Under the pieces are notes generated by a model, which did not search any database, had not been told where the DNA came from, and worked only from the letters and a program-made list of their open reading frames with translations. This document shows positions 43,647-53,984 of a DNA stretch of 64,000 nucleotides, in pieces. The position numbers were made by a program, and so were the translations under genes. This DNA is from Marinibaculum pumilum (GTDB lineage Bacteria; Pseudomonadota; Alphaproteobacteria; Ferrovibrionales; Ferrovibrionaceae), in the NCBI RefSeq assembly GCF_042646425.1, contig NZ_JBHRTR010000007.1:62001-126000 (forward strand), in the 5' to 3' direction. Position 1 is the first letter of the stretch, and the number at the start of each line of letters is the position of its first letter.

Positions 43647-44177
43647 TCAGCGCCGTTGCGGATCGGAGAAATAGACGCCGATGCGCAGCGACAGCTGTTC
43701 CGCAAGGTCGGCCGCTGCGCGCTCGCGCGCATCGTCATAGCCCGTCAGGTTGGCATAATCCGACCGCAGCACGTTGTAGGAGGCGACCGATTTCGCCGTG
43801 CCGTCGAACAGCCTGGTATTCTCCTCCAGGTCGACCACGGCGAAGGCCGCGAACAGGGTCAGGTTGATGCGGGTCACCTCGTCGCTGCGGGTGATCAGCA
43901 CGCCCGATTCCGTCTCGCTCAGCGCCAGGTCCAGGCGATAGCGCTTTTCGACCTGGCGGCCGGAGGGGTTGAGCCGGTCGGCCAGCGGCACATAGACAAG
44001 CTGCGCCAGCCGGGAGCTGGGCCGCGGCAGCTGGATCTGCGCCAGTTCCGCCGGTGCCGCCGCGCTCGCCTGCTCGCCGTACAGCGGCCGGAAGCCGCAG
44101 CCGGACAGCAGGGCGGTCGCCAGGCCGGCGGCCGCGCCGGCGAGGATCCGCCGGCGGCTTGCCTCAGACCACGACAT
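43647..44177 (-). CDS. lptE: LPS-assembly lipoprotein LptE
   Basis: A 176-residue outer-membrane lipoprotein that plugs the LptD barrel during lipopolysaccharide export. The N-terminus has a basic start, a hydrophobic stretch and the lipobox LLSGC followed by GFRPLYG, the alphaproteobacterial LptE hallmark. The rest is a beta-rich LptE domain ([20 protein letters not shown]). Its start overlaps the end of leuS by 14 bp, and holA follows 31 bp downstream. Confidence 0.92.
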   Translation of the reverse strand: MSWSEASRRRILAGAAAGLATALLSGCGFRPLYGEQASAAAPAELAQIQLPRPSSRLAQLVYVPLADRLNPSGRQVEKRYRLDLALSETESGVLITRSDEVTRINLTLFAAFAVVDLEENTRLFDGTAKSVASYNVLRSDYANLTGYDDARERAAADLAEQLSLRIGVYFSDPQRR

Positions 44178-46797
44178 TGACGATCCGGTTGGGCACGACG
44201 ATCACCTTGCGCACCGGCTTGTCGCCAATCGCGCGGCGGACATTGTCATTGGCCAGCGCCGCCTCGCGCAGGGTCTCCTGGTCCTCGTCGCGGGGCACCG
44301 TCAGGGTGGCGCGCAGCTTGCCGGCGACCTGCACGCCGATGGTCACCTGGTCCTGCGCCAGGAAGGCGGGGTCCGCCTTCGGCCAGGGCTGGTCCGCCAG
44401 CAGGCCGTCATGGCCCAGCTGCGACCAGATCTCCTCCGCCAGGTGCGGCATCATCGGTCCGATCAGGACCGCCATGCGTTCCAGCGCGCGGCGCAGCACC
44501 GCCGCATCGGCCGCGGTCAGGCCGCCCTTCGGCTTCGCCCCGGCCAGCAGGTTGGCGAAGGAATGGATCTCCGCCACCGCCTTGTTGAAGTGGAAGACCT
44601 CCAGGGTGGCGGTGACATTGGCGACCGCCTTGTGGGTGCCGCGCCGCAGCTCCGCCGCCCAGTCCGCCAGGTCCGCAGCGTCCAGGGCATCGGGGTCGAT
44701 ATCGTCCGACGCGGCATCGCGCAGCAGCGCCACCGCATCCTCCTGCAGCCGCCACAGCCGCTGGGTGAACCGCCAGGCACCGGCGACGCCGTCCTCGGTC
44801 CATTCCAGGTCGCGCTCCGGCGGGCTGTCGGACAGCATGAACCAGCGCGCGGTGTCCGCGCCGTACTGCTCGATGATGGCGCCCGGATCGACGGTGTTGC
44901 GCTTCGACTTCGACATCTTCTCCGACCGGCCGGCGGTGACCGGCCGGCCGTCGGCCACTGCCACCAGCGCGCCGGACGCATCCTTGGTCACCTCGTCCGG
45001 CGACAGCCAGCCGCCGCCCTCCGCACGGTAGGTCTCGTGGCAGACCATCCCTTGGGTGAACAGGCCGGCGAACGGTTCCTCCACCGCGATCTTGCCGACC
45101 TGGCGGAGCGCCTTCACGAAGAAGCGGGCATAGAGCAGGTGCAGGATCGCATGCTCGATGCCGCCGATATACTGGTCGACCGGCAGCCAGGGATCGACGA
45201 TCTCCCGCGGCAGCGGGGTCTCCGCCCGCGGGCTGCAGAAGCGGGCGAAATACCAGCTCGAATCGACGAAGGTGTCGCAGGTGTCGGTTTCCCGCTGCGC
45301 CGGCCCGCCGCAGCTGGGGCAGTCGACATGCTTCCAGGTCGGGTGCGCGTCCAGCGGGTTGCCCGGCACGTCGAAGCGGACATCCTCCGGCAGTTCCACC
45401 GGCAGCTGCGCCCGCGGCACCGGGACCAGGCCGCAGGACGGGCAGTGCACCACCGGGATCGGGCAGCCCCAGTAGCGCTGCCGGCTGATCCCCCAGTCGC
45501 GCAGGCGATAGGTGATCGCACCGGTGCCGCAGCCCAGCTCCTCCAGCCGCGCGATCACCCGGTCCTTCGCCTCCGGCACGGTCAGCCCGTCCAAAAAGGC
45601 GGAATTGACGATCCGCGCCTCCTCGCCGTCGTCGACATAGGCCTCCGCGCCGATCCCGTCGGGCGCGCCGTCGGCGGCCTGCACCACCTGTCGCACCGGC
45701 AGCCCGTAGGCGCGCGCGAAGTCCAGGTCGCGCTGGTCATGCGCCGGACAGCCGAAGATCGCGCCGGTGCCGTAGCCCATCAGCACGAAATTGGCGATGT
45801 AGACCGGCAGGTCGCCATGGCTCCAGCCATCGCCCGCCAGCACGTGGCGCACCGTCAGGCCGGTATCGTAGCCGCGCTTCTCCTGCGTCTGCATCGCCGC
45901 CTCGGCGGTGGAGGTGCGGCGGCATTCCTCGATGAAGGCCTGCGCCGCGGGGTCGCGCGCGGCCACCTCCAGCGCCAGCGGGTGGTCCGGCGCCAGGGCG
46001 ATGAAGCTCGCGCCGTACAGGGTGTCCGGCCGGGTGGTGAAGACCTCGACCTCGGCGATGCCGCCATCCGTGCTGCCGGGCGTCCGGCCGCTGACCGGAA
46101 AGCGGACCTGTGCGCCGCGCGAGCGGCCGATCCAGTTGCGCTGCATGTTGCGCACCCGGTCGGGCCAGCGCTCCAGCCGGTCCAGCGCCTCCAGCAGCTC
46201 GTCGTTGAAGGCGGTGATCCGGAAGAACCACTGCTCCAGCTTGCGCTTCTCCACCAGGGCGCCGGAGCGCCAGCCGCGGCCGTCGATCACCTGCTCGTTG
46301 GCCAGCACGGTCTGGTCGACCGGGTCCCAGTTCACCTCCGCCGCGCGGCGGTACAGCAGGCCGCCGTCCAGCAGGTCCAGGATCAGTTCCTGCTGGTGCC
46401 GGTAATAGCCGGGATGGCAGGTGGCCAGTTCGCGCGACCAGTCAAGCGACAGGCCCATGCGCTGCAGCTCGGCGCGCATCGCCGCGATGTTGCTGTAGGT
46501 CCATTCGCGCGGATGCACGCCGCGCTCGCGCGCGGCATTCTCCGCCGGCAGGCCGAACGCGTCCCAGCCCATCGGGTGCAGCACCGCGCAGCCCTGCGCC
46601 CGCTTGTAGCGGGCGACGACATCGCCGAGGGTATAGCAGCGGACATGCCCCATATGGATGCGCCCCGACGGATAGGGGAACATCTCAAGGACGTAGTAGC
46701 GCTCGCCCGGCGCATCGTCCGGCACCTGGAACGTGCCCTTCTCGCTCCAGACGGCCTGCCATTTCTCTTCGACTGTCTTCGCGTTGTAGCGCGACAT
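44164..46797 (-). CDS. leuS: Leucyl-tRNA synthetase
   Basis: An 877-residue class I synthetase of full length. The HIGH-type motif is [11 protein letters not shown] near residue 40 and the KMSKS motif is EKMSKSKRN. The editing domain contains [23 protein letters not shown] zinc-ribbon segment holds CPSCG pairs. The start at 46797 fits the usual [12 protein letters not shown]. It heads the leuS-lptE-holA unit. Confidence 0.98.
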   Translation of the reverse strand: MSRYNAKTVEEKWQAVWSEKGTFQVPDDAPGERYYVLEMFPYPSGRIHMGHVRCYTLGDVVARYKRAQGCAVLHPMGWDAFGLPAENAARERGVHPREWTYSNIAAMRAELQRMGLSLDWSRELATCHPGYYRHQQELILDLLDGGLLYRRAAEVNWDPVDQTVLANEQVIDGRGWRSGALVEKRKLEQWFFRITAFNDELLEALDRLERWPDRVRNMQRNWIGRSRGAQVRFPVSGRTPGSTDGGIAEVEVFTTRPDTLYGASFIALAPDHPLALEVAARDPAAQAFIEECRRTSTAEAAMQTQEKRGYDTGLTVRHVLAGDGWSHGDLPVYIANFVLMGYGTGAIFGCPAHDQRDLDFARAYGLPVRQVVQAADGAPDGIGAEAYVDDGEEARIVNSAFLDGLTVPEAKDRVIARLEELGCGTGAITYRLRDWGISRQRYWGCPIPVVHCPSCGLVPVPRAQLPVELPEDVRFDVPGNPLDAHPTWKHVDCPSCGGPAQRETDTCDTFVDSSWYFARFCSPRAETPLPREIVDPWLPVDQYIGGIEHAILHLLYARFFVKALRQVGKIAVEEPFAGLFTQGMVCHETYRAEGGGWLSPDEVTKDASGALVAVADGRPVTAGRSEKMSKSKRNTVDPGAIIEQYGADTARWFMLSDSPPERDLEWTEDGVAGAWRFTQRLWRLQEDAVALLRDAASDDIDPDALDAADLADWAAELRRGTHKAVANVTATLEVFHFNKAVAEIHSFANLLAGAKPKGGLTAADAAVLRRALERMAVLIGPMMPHLAEEIWSQLGHDGLLADQPWPKADPAFLAQDQVTIGVQVAGKLRATLTVPRDEDQETLREAALANDNVRRAIGDKPVRKVIVVPNRIVNVVV

Positions 46798-46939
46798 CTT
46801 CTGACCTCGGGAATCACGGGTCCCGCGGGCGCGGTCCCGGCGGGAAGGCTGAACTCGGTCGTTGCACGGTCCGGCAACGGGCGGCGATCATAGGTGCACC
46901 CGCCCAGGCTTCAAGTATCGGCGGCGGCGGTCGCCGCTG

Positions 46940-47632
46940 TCAGCCGCCGGCCTTCACGGCCGCCTCTTCCTGCAGCCAGAGATCGCCGTAGGTGACGTCC
47001 TGCCATTGCGCGAACCAGGGCCCGCCGCGGGTGTAGTGCACCACCTTCGGCGGCGCGTCCGCCGGCGGCGCGCACCAGCCTTCCAGCCAGTTCCAGGTTT
47101 CCGGCACCGCCCCGATCAGGTTGTCCTCCAGCCACTGGAACTGGTGCAGGAAGGCGCCGGTCGAGGCATTGACCAGCTCCGGCGTCAGCACCGCATTGGC
47201 CGGATGGCCGCAATTGTACAGCACCATGCTGGACCAGTTCTTGCGCCGGTAGCGGGTCTGCACCGCGCCATCCATCTTCACCGTTTCCGGCGGGCGGTGA
47301 TCATGATGCACGCACATCACCGCGAACCTGTCGTCGCGCAGGTCGTACAGTTCGGCGATATCGCCCAGCCACAGGAAATCGCAGTCGCAGAACAGGGCCC
47401 AGCCGCGGAAGCCGGCCAGATGCGGCACCAGGAAGCGGGTATAGGTGAATTCGGTCGAGGCAAGCGGATCCTTGTCCCGCCAGTACAGGCCCGCCGACCG
47501 CAGCTCCTCCTGCACCAGGGGCGCCACCCGCACCGGCCGGCTGGCATGGCGCTCCGCCGAGTGGCGGCAGACCTCGTAGGCGATCGCCTCCCGGGAATCG
47601 AAGCCGACATACAGGGGGATCTCATCGCTCAT
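46940..47632 (-). CDS. Glycosyltransferase-like protein (GT8-type fold)
   Basis: A 230-residue cytosolic protein with a nucleotide-sugar transferase look. Near residues 82-93 it reads GWALFCDCDFLWLGD, a DxD-type metal/nucleotide site, after TYTRFLVPHLAGFRGWA. Later come NWSSMVLYNCGHP and WLEGWCAPPADAPPKVVHYTRGGPW, resembling GT8-like enzymes. The acceptor is unknown. Its start overlaps the end of the TPR-glycosyltransferase gene by 11 bp, so the two are co-expressed and probably act on the same surface glycan. Confidence 0.75.
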   Translation of the reverse strand: MSDEIPLYVGFDSREAIAYEVCRHSAERHASRPVRVAPLVQEELRSAGLYWRDKDPLASTEFTYTRFLVPHLAGFRGWALFCDCDFLWLGDIAELYDLRDDRFAVMCVHHDHRPPETVKMDGAVQTRYRRKNWSSMVLYNCGHPANAVLTPELVNASTGAFLHQFQWLEDNLIGAVPETWNWLEGWCAPPADAPPKVVHYTRGGPWFAQWQDVTYGDLWLQEEAAVKAGG

Positions 47633-49715
47633 CGTCAGGCTCCTCTGCCGCCGCCCGGCCGTCGCGCAGCAGGCCGGACAGGATATCGGCGGCGCGCGAC
47701 ATCACCTGCGGCCAGGCCTCGTCCTGTCCCTGCCGGACCAGGCGGGCGGTCGGGTACCAGGGACTGTCGAGCCGCGCCCGCTGCCAGCGCCAACTCGGCG
47801 CCGCGGGCACGACGGCAAGGCAGGGCCGGCCCAGCCCGCCGGCCAGATGCACCAGCGTGTTCGCCATCGAGGCGACGGCATCGGTCGCGGCAACGGCTGC
47901 GGCCAGTTCGTCCAGGTCGCCGGCCGGGTCCGGGCCGTCGACGACGGTCATGCCGTAGATCTCCGCCGCCGCCGCAAACCGCGCCGCAGCGTCGGCGCCG
48001 TATTGCATGTTGACCCAGACAAGTCCAGGCAGGCGCAGCACCGGCGACCAGTCCTCCAGGGTGGCGCCGCGGCGCCGGCGCTCGCCCGGCGTCACGCCGC
48101 CGCGCCAGGACAGGCCCACGATCGCGCCGCCGGCGCCGCCGGCATCGCGCCAGCGGGCCCGCCAGTCCGCAACCGCCTGCCGGTCCGCGGCCAGGAAGGC
48201 GGGCCTGGCGGGAAAATCCGCCTCGCGCTGCCTGTAGTGCCGCGGCAGGTCGCCGATCGGCAGCGCCGCCGTGGCGGAAGGTGGCGGGTTGGCCGCCGTC
48301 GTCACCCGCAGTCCGGGAAAGGACCGCGCGAAGAGCGGCGCCAGCCGCGGCCCGGTCTGCAGGGTCACCTCCGCCCCGGCGGCCAGAAGGTCGGGCAGGC
48401 AGCTGGCGAACATGATCTCGTCGCCGGGGCCCTGCTCCGGCCAGACGAACAGGTGCCGTCCTGCCGGGTCGTCGCCGTTCCAGGCCGGCAGCCCGGTTTC
48501 CTGCGCCGGCGTCGGGAAGTCCGGCACCTGCCAGCGGCTGACATAGCCGTCCCAGCCCGCCGCGTAGCGACCGCAGAGCAGGTCATGCAGCGCGCGGTTC
48601 CAGCGCAGCTGCGCCTGCTCCGGCGCGGCGGCGGCGGCGCGGTCGAACATCTCCGTCGCGGCTTCGTCGTCGCCGGCTTCCTGCAGGACGGTGGCGAGGC
48701 CGATCACCGCCGGCGGCCAGGACGGGTCGTCGCGCAGGGCGGCGCGATGATGGGTTTCCGCGGCGGCCAGATCGCCCAATGCCTGCCGGGCATGGCCGGC
48801 ATGGAGCTGCGCGCCGCGATGCCCGGGGTCCAGGCCGATGGCCCGCTGCAGCATGGGCAGGGCCTGCTCCGGCCGGCCATCGGCCAGCAGCGCGGCGCCC
48901 AGAAGCGACAGCAGCTCGGCATCGGCGGATGGCGCTTGGGCCGGTGCGGACAGCAGCGCGGCCGCATCGGCGGGCCGCCCCGCCTCCAGCAGGGCGGCGG
49001 CCTCCGATCCGGCAAGCCCCTCGACCATCGGCGGGCCGCCGTCGCGGGCGGCGGCGAACCAGGGCAGCGCCGCCTCTGCCCGGCCGGTGGCCGCCAGATG
49101 GCGGGCAAGGCCGGCCGCAAGGCGCCGATGCCCCGGCGATCCGGACGGCTGCGTCGCCAGGCCGTCCCGCCAGGCCGCATCCGCCTCGGCCTCGCGGCCG
49201 GCGGCGGCCAGGGCAATCGCCCGGTTCTCGTGCGCCGGCAGGTGGTTCGGGTCGCGGCGGATCGCCTCCGCCAGGGCATCCGCCGCTTCCGGAAACCGGC
49301 CGAGCCCGTGCAGCACGACGCCGCGGCCATAGGCGGCCTGGGCCAGGCCGGGGGCGCGGCGCTCCGCCTCCGCGAACGCAGCCAGGGCGTCCTCTGCCCG
49401 TCCCGCCTGCTGCAGGGCGGCGCCCAGGCTGCAGGCAAGGCCGGCATCCCTGCGGTCGAGACGCATGGCTTGGGAAAAGGCGGCCGCTGCGGCCGGCGGA
49501 TCGCCAAGCTGCAGCCGCGCTGTGCCGCGGAAGGCATGCACCGCGGCCTGCATGGGCGCCGGCAGGCGGGCCAGCGCGGGCGCCGACTCGAAGGGCCGCA
49601 GCAGGTCGAGCACCTGAGCCGGCCGGCCGTTGGCCAGCGCCTGCTGCGCTGTGGTCAGGATCGTGCGCGGATCGCGGCCGCCGGAACCGTTTCGCGCACC
49701 GCGCCGCTCAGCCAC
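47622..49715 (-). CDS. TPR-repeat protein with C-terminal glycosyltransferase-like domain
   Basis: A 697-residue protein. Residues ~10-400 are a long array of tetratricopeptide repeats (for example AAFSQAMRLDRRDAGLACSL, ADALAEAIRRDPNHLPAHEN). The C-terminal ~290 residues resemble the GT9/GT41-like domain seen in bacterial TPR-transferases, with LFVWPEQGPGDEIMFASCLP and TDAVASMANTLVHLAGGLGRPCLAVV. Such proteins glycosylate proteins or surface polymers. The start is GTG at 49715, with GGGAGG upstream. It is coupled to the GT8-type gene. Confidence 0.8.
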   Translation of the reverse strand: MAERRGARNGSGGRDPRTILTTAQQALANGRPAQVLDLLRPFESAPALARLPAPMQAAVHAFRGTARLQLGDPPAAAAAFSQAMRLDRRDAGLACSLGAALQQAGRAEDALAAFAEAERRAPGLAQAAYGRGVVLHGLGRFPEAADALAEAIRRDPNHLPAHENRAIALAAAGREAEADAAWRDGLATQPSGSPGHRRLAAGLARHLAATGRAEAALPWFAAARDGGPPMVEGLAGSEAAALLEAGRPADAAALLSAPAQAPSADAELLSLLGAALLADGRPEQALPMLQRAIGLDPGHRGAQLHAGHARQALGDLAAAETHHRAALRDDPSWPPAVIGLATVLQEAGDDEAATEMFDRAAAAAPEQAQLRWNRALHDLLCGRYAAGWDGYVSRWQVPDFPTPAQETGLPAWNGDDPAGRHLFVWPEQGPGDEIMFASCLPDLLAAGAEVTLQTGPRLAPLFARSFPGLRVTTAANPPPSATAALPIGDLPRHYRQREADFPARPAFLAADRQAVADWRARWRDAGGAGGAIVGLSWRGGVTPGERRRRGATLEDWSPVLRLPGLVWVNMQYGADAAARFAAAAEIYGMTVVDGPDPAGDLDELAAAVAATDAVASMANTLVHLAGGLGRPCLAVVPAAPSWRWQRARLDSPWYPTARLVRQGQDEAWPQVMSRAADILSGLLRDGRAAAEEPDDER

Positions 49716-49743
49716 GGACAGGCAGCCTCCCGGTTCCGCGGAC

Positions 49744-50289
49744 TCAGCCGCCGGCCTGGTCGATCCGCAGCTGGCGGGCGCGGGCGAGGATCGCGTTCTC
49801 GAGGTTGGTCGCCGTGTCGTCGGCCACCGGCTCCTGCAGCCAGTCGCCGCCGTTGCGGCGCTGGCGGAAGACAGCCACCTTCACCCCGTCGGAGCGCAGG
49901 GTGCGGTCCAATATATAGACGGTCATCTTGAACCGTTCGTCGGGCGATGCCGGCGGCGTGTACCAGTCGGTGATGATGACGCCGCCGAACGGGTCGGCGG
50001 AGGCCAGCGGCATAAAGGAGATGGTGTCCAGGGAGGCGCGCCACAGGAAGCTGTTCACGCCGATCCCGCCGCCGCCGCCGCTGCCGTCGGCGGCATCGCT
50101 GCCGCCGCCGAAGATCGACAGGCCGCCGGGACCGAACACCGTATTCTGCTCGGTACGGCCGCTCGGGTCGTAGCGGTTCCGCCCGACCTTCTCCGGATAG
50201 CTGTATTCCACGTCGCCGGATTCGCAGGCGCCAAGGAGCAGCAGGGCGATGGCAGAGGCTGCCACAAGTCTTATCGATGCCGCATGCAT
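49744..50289 (-). CDS. DUF3576 lipoprotein
   Basis: A 181-residue predicted lipoprotein with signal peptide and lipobox LLLGAC. The conserved domain has GVNSFLWRASLDTISFMPLASADPFGGVIITDWYTPP and RFKMTVYILDRTLRSDGVKV, typical of DUF3576. Function is unknown; the gene is usually close to leuS in alphaproteobacteria. Here two glycosyltransferase-like genes lie between it and leuS. The ATG at 50289 fits the signal peptide, and an upstream frame to 50373 is unlikely. Confidence 0.88.
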   Translation of the reverse strand: MHAASIRLVAASAIALLLLGACESGDVEYSYPEKVGRNRYDPSGRTEQNTVFGPGGLSIFGGGSDAADGSGGGGGIGVNSFLWRASLDTISFMPLASADPFGGVIITDWYTPPASPDERFKMTVYILDRTLRSDGVKVAVFRQRRNGGDWLQEPVADDTATNLENAILARARQLRIDQAGG

Positions 50290-50733
50290 GGAGCGATTCT
50301 CGTCGTCCCTTCTGAAGCAGGGGTGATGACGCCGGTGCCTGTGCGCCCCTTCGGGGCCTGCACGGTGCAGCAACGGTGCCGCGCCGACGCGGCCCGCAAC
50401 CTACGCCTCTATCCCCGCGCGGCAAAGATACACCAGATAAAGGGGGCCGGAACGTCTTCTTCCCCAAATATGACACCCTGCCGGGGATGCGCAATAGCCG
50501 GGGCGATTCCGCCCGCCATGGCAGCGGGATTCCGCCGGGGAAGCTTGGAATCCCAGGCCGCGCGGCGTCATGTGACGCAACTGTCACAGTGCGCGGATTT
50601 CACCACAATGCCGCCCAGCGATTTGTTGACGGGGAAAGGGGGCCGATGGCCTTATACGCCTCGGGGTGCGAACCGGAGCGCGGTTCGTCATTGTTAGCAA
50701 CGTTCGTCGCTACGCACATTGGAGATAAACAGC
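50290..50733. promoter_or_regulatory. 444-bp divergent regulatory region upstream of porin 1
   Basis: No gene is seen between the DUF3576 lipoprotein and porin 1. It contains two neighbouring inverted repeats: GCGTCA-TG-TGACGC (50565-50578) and ACTGT-C-ACAGT (50580-50590), about 150 bp before the porin start. A possible promoter follows (TTGACG near 50625, TATACG near 50652), but its spacing is long. The start codon has a GGAGATAAACAGC leader. The palindromes are plausible regulator sites; no regulator is identified. Confidence 0.5.
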
Positions 50734-51993
50734 ATGAAGAAGGTCCTCTACGGCACGACGGCTCTGGTCGCTGCCGGCGTTCTGGCCAGCGCTTCTGCGT
50801 CCGCCCAGGACAAGGCCGGACCGGTCGAGCTCAAGGTCGGCGGCTACATGGCCGCCCACATGGCCTATACCGACCAGGACACCGGCGCCACGCAGGCCGT
50901 CGGCGATCGTCGCAACTTCGGGTTCTTCCGCGAAGGCGAGATCATCTTCAAGGGTCAGACCCGTCTGGACAACGGCCTGCTGGTCGGCGTGAACGTCCAG
51001 CTCGAGGCCGAGGACTCCACCGACCAGATCGACGAAGCCTACATCTTCTTCGACAGCCCGTTCGGCCGTGTCGAGTTCGGCGCGACCGACCAGGCCGCGT
51101 CCAAGATGTACTACGGCTCGCCGAGCTTCATCCCGGGCTTCAACCCGGCGATTCAGAACTTGGTCGACTGGAACTCGAACGCGGCCACCGCGAACGTCTC
51201 GTCGATGAACCTGATGCTCTACAACTTCAACGACGCAGAGCACATCACCTACTACACCCCGCGCTTCTTCGGCTTCCAGATCGGTGTGTCCTACACCCCT
51301 GAGAACTGCCAGGCGGGTAACAACGAGGCCGGCGGCGGCCTGACCACCCCGCGGGGCTGCGGCGGTGCCTATGCCGGCCAGATCGCCAACAAGGTGTCCG
51401 GTCAGCAGTCCGACCTGTTCGATATCGCGGCGAACTACGTGAACTCCTTCAACGGGTTCGACGTGGCGGTCTATGGCGGTTGGCAGGGCTCCACCCTGGA
51501 CGTGGAGAACAACAACGGCCTGACCCCCGGCTCGATCGTGACCGGCGGCAACGAGGCGATCCGCGCCTGGGGCGCCGGCGCTCAGCTGGGCTATGCCGGC
51601 TTCTCCGTCGGCGGTGCCTACAAGAAGCAGAACACCGGCCTCTTCGCCAGCACCGGCGGCAAGAACATGGACCAGACCTCCTGGACCGTGGGCGTCGGCT
51701 ACAAGACCGGCCCGTGGGGCATCGGCATCGACTACTCGCAGATCAAGCAGGAGCAGGGCGTGCTGATCGGCGCGGCCGGCACCATCGCTTCGGCGACCGA
51801 CGTTGCGGGTGAGGACGAGGGCACCTTCCTCCAGATCGGTGGCACCTATCTGGTCGGCCCCGGCATCACCGCTTTCGTCGGCGCCACCCACGCCACGATG
51901 GACGATGGTTCCAACGGCGTCGTCGCCGGTACCACCAATTCGGTGGACAACACCGCGACGGTGTTCCGCGTCGGTACGAACATCAACTTCTGA
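50734..51993 (+). CDS. Outer-membrane porin 1 (Porin_4 type)
   Basis: A 419-residue beta-barrel porin. A signal peptide (MKKVLYGTTALVAAGVLASASASAQ) ends at AQ, cleaved before DKAGPVELKVGGYM. Alternating beta strands follow, including FFREGEIIFKGQTRLDNGLLVG and VEFGATDQAASKMYYG, and the chain ends with aromatic Phe (NINF), as outer-membrane proteins require. It forms passive channels for small solutes. It is a paralogue of the two porins downstream but lacks their GPDNVSGTADDAPGH loop. A strong terminator follows. Confidence 0.92.
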   Translation: MKKVLYGTTALVAAGVLASASASAQDKAGPVELKVGGYMAAHMAYTDQDTGATQAVGDRRNFGFFREGEIIFKGQTRLDNGLLVGVNVQLEAEDSTDQIDEAYIFFDSPFGRVEFGATDQAASKMYYGSPSFIPGFNPAIQNLVDWNSNAATANVSSMNLMLYNFNDAEHITYYTPRFFGFQIGVSYTPENCQAGNNEAGGGLTTPRGCGGAYAGQIANKVSGQQSDLFDIAANYVNSFNGFDVAVYGGWQGSTLDVENNNGLTPGSIVTGGNEAIRAWGAGAQLGYAGFSVGGAYKKQNTGLFASTGGKNMDQTSWTVGVGYKTGPWGIGIDYSQIKQEQGVLIGAAGTIASATDVAGEDEGTFLQIGGTYLVGPGITAFVGATHATMDDGSNGVVAGTTNSVDNTATVFRVGTNINF

Positions 51994-52031
51994 TCCTCGT
52001 ACCCACAAGCTTCGGGTCTTCGGGCCCGGGA

Positions 52032-52062
52032 ACGGGGGCGCTTCGGCGCCCCCGTTTTTTTT
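52032..52062 (+). terminator. Rho-independent terminator of porin 1
   Basis: A 10-bp stem (ACGGGGGCGC with GCGCCCCCGT, loop TTCG) followed directly by a run of T, 39 bp after the porin stop. Confidence 0.95.
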
Positions 52063-52474
52063 GGACGGCTGTCCCTCTCGGCCATCCCGCGCCGCTCGGC
52101 TGGGCGGCGGGCCGGGCCGGGCACGCGGCGGCGGGGCCAGGACAGGCCCATCCCGGCAATACCGGCCGCGGACGATGTCGCAGTGCAACATGATCCAGAT
52201 CCGGATTCTTCTCCGGCAGATCCGGAGCCGGCGCCATGCCTTCCGATCGGACATGTCCGCATCCCATTCTGCCTACGTATGCAGCTTGCGGGCATGCGGC
52301 GCCCATATTGTATGCAGCGCCACGCTGCTGTGTTGTTTCAGTCACTGCAGCGTCACAAAGATGCGCACCTGCTAGGCAAAAGTCTTTTTTTGCACCGCAA
52401 GATATGGCCCTATGCCGACATGGAATGCGGGCTGCTGCATGGGGGCGGGCCCTGTCGTGACGAGAGGTTTAGCA
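52063..52474. promoter_or_regulatory. 412-bp leader region of porin 2
   Basis: No gene is supported here. It is the control region of porin 2. It holds a direct repeat GTCAC-N6-GTCAC at 52341-52356 followed by AAAG, 119 bp before the start, and a T-rich patch at 52384-52391. The 11-bp spacing of half-sites is like those bound by OmpR/ChvI-type regulators. The same arrangement occurs before porin 3. Confidence 0.45.
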
Positions 52475-53665
52475 ATGCGCGGAACTCTTTTGGCCACAAC
52501 GATCCTGGCCGGAACGGCCGTGATGGCCGCGGGCGCTGCCCAGGCGCAGGACAAGGCGGGGCCCGTCGAGCTGACGGTCGGCGGCTACATGCAGGGATAT
52601 ATGAACTATGCCTCGCAGTCGGATGGCGCGGGCCCGGACAACGTGTCGGGCACGGCTGATGACGCGCCGGGCCATAACCGCCGCAATTTCGGCTTCCTGC
52701 GCGAGGGCGAGATCCACTTCACCGGCCGCACCGTGCTGGACAACGGCCTGCGGGTCGGCGTCCATGTCGAGCTGGAGGCCGAGGACGACGTCAACCAGAT
52801 CGACGAATCCTATGTCTGGTTCGAGAACAATCTGGGCCGCATCCAGTTCGGCAAGGCCTATCCGGCGTCCTACATCATGTTCTACGGCGCGCCGACCCCG
52901 GTCGACGGGCTGGGCATCAACACCCCGAACTTCCTGCCGGTGAACTCCTCCAACTCCTCCGGCGTCGGCAACCTGATCTCGACCCCGGCGACCTATGTGG
53001 GCGTCTCCAAGGTCGAACATCTGACCTACTTCACCCCGCGGATTGTTGGCATCCAGCTGGGCGTGTCCTATGCCCCGACGGCCTGCCAGGCGGGCAATGC
53101 CGGCACCAATGCCTGCGGCGGCTCCTATGCCGGCCAGCAGGTCGCCAACGTCGCTGGCCAGGCCTATGACCAGCTGTCGGTGGGTGCCAACTACGTCAAC
53201 ACCTTCGGCGGCTTCGATGTCGGCGTCTATGGCGGCTACATCCAGACCGAGAACGGCGTGGCCGCCGGTGCGATCGGCACCAATACCGGCGACATGAAGC
53301 AGTGGGGCTTCGGCGCCAGCGTCGGCTATATGGGCTTCACCCTGGGCGGCGGCTATCGCAAGAGCGAAGACATCGGCATGACCCGCGGCCTGGACGGCTG
53401 GGACTGGAACGTGGGCCTGACCTACACCACCGGGCCCTGGACCGTCGGCGGCCAGTACGGCCAGACCGAATACGACCTCGCCCCGCGGACCGACGACTTC
53501 AACGGTGCCTCCGTCGGCGCCCAGTACGAGCTCGGCCCGGGCATCAATCTCGGCGTGGCGGTGCAGTATTTCGACTGGGGTACCAATTCCACCAATCCGG
53601 CGATCAGCGTGCCGGCCACGAACGAGGCCTGGAACGTCTCTGCGGGGACCTCTCTCACCTTCTGA
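52475..53665 (+). CDS. Outer-membrane porin 2 (Porin_4 type)
   Basis: A 396-residue porin. The signal peptide ends AAQAQ before DKAGPVELTVGGYMQGYMNYASQS. It shares the loop SDGAGPDNVSGTADDAPGH with porin 3 and strand sequences such as GEIHFTGRTVLDNGLRVGVHVELEAEDD with both paralogues. It ends in SLTF, the aromatic outer-membrane signature. The ATG at 52475 follows GAGAGG. It has its own upstream control region and terminator, so the three porins can be expressed separately. Confidence 0.92.
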   Translation: MRGTLLATTILAGTAVMAAGAAQAQDKAGPVELTVGGYMQGYMNYASQSDGAGPDNVSGTADDAPGHNRRNFGFLREGEIHFTGRTVLDNGLRVGVHVELEAEDDVNQIDESYVWFENNLGRIQFGKAYPASYIMFYGAPTPVDGLGINTPNFLPVNSSNSSGVGNLISTPATYVGVSKVEHLTYFTPRIVGIQLGVSYAPTACQAGNAGTNACGGSYAGQQVANVAGQAYDQLSVGANYVNTFGGFDVGVYGGYIQTENGVAAGAIGTNTGDMKQWGFGASVGYMGFTLGGGYRKSEDIGMTRGLDGWDWNVGLTYTTGPWTVGGQYGQTEYDLAPRTDDFNGASVGAQYELGPGINLGVAVQYFDWGTNSTNPAISVPATNEAWNVSAGTSLTF

Positions 53666-53741
53666 TCGGGTCCCCCTTCGAACCTGTGACTGCCGGATCC
53701 GCGACCTGCGGATCCGCGCTCCACGGATCGCACCCAAGATC

Positions 53742-53780
53742 GCCGGCCCGGAGGCAGCCCCTCCGGGCCGGCTTTCTTTT
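53742..53780 (+). terminator. Rho-independent terminator of porin 2
   Basis: A perfect 13-bp stem (GCCGGCCCGGAGG with CCTCCGGGCCGGC, 5-base loop), then TTTCTTTT, 76 bp after the porin stop. Confidence 0.93.
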
Positions 53781-53859
53781 GCCCGGCAGCATGATGGCCG
53801 GCACCGGCGATCACGGAATCTGTTGCAGTCATGCCGCACTGCACATGAAACGACGTCGA

Positions 53860-53880
53860 GTCATCCCCGCGTCACGAAAG
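53860..53880. promoter_or_regulatory. Candidate tandem regulator site upstream of porin 3
   Basis: GTCAT-N6-GTCAC followed by GAAAG, 110-125 bp before the porin 3 start. Spacing, final half-site and the AAAG tail match the site upstream of porin 2 (52341-52360). Confidence 0.4.
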
Positions 53881-53984
53881 CTTAGCAAAACCCGCCTAGG
53901 GTCCAGTCATCGGACAAGGTCGATGGATTCGTCGAGGCGGATCGGTCGGCAGCTTCAATTTTCGCAGTGGGCGGAGGGGATTCG

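Noticed and set aside
44410..46893. 827-codon plus-strand open frame opposite leuS
   Set aside because: Pure antisense shadow of leucyl-tRNA synthetase.
50620..50660. TTGACG...TATACG promoter for porin 1
   Set aside because: The two hexamers are about 21 bp apart, too far for a standard sigma-70 promoter; mentioned only as a possibility.
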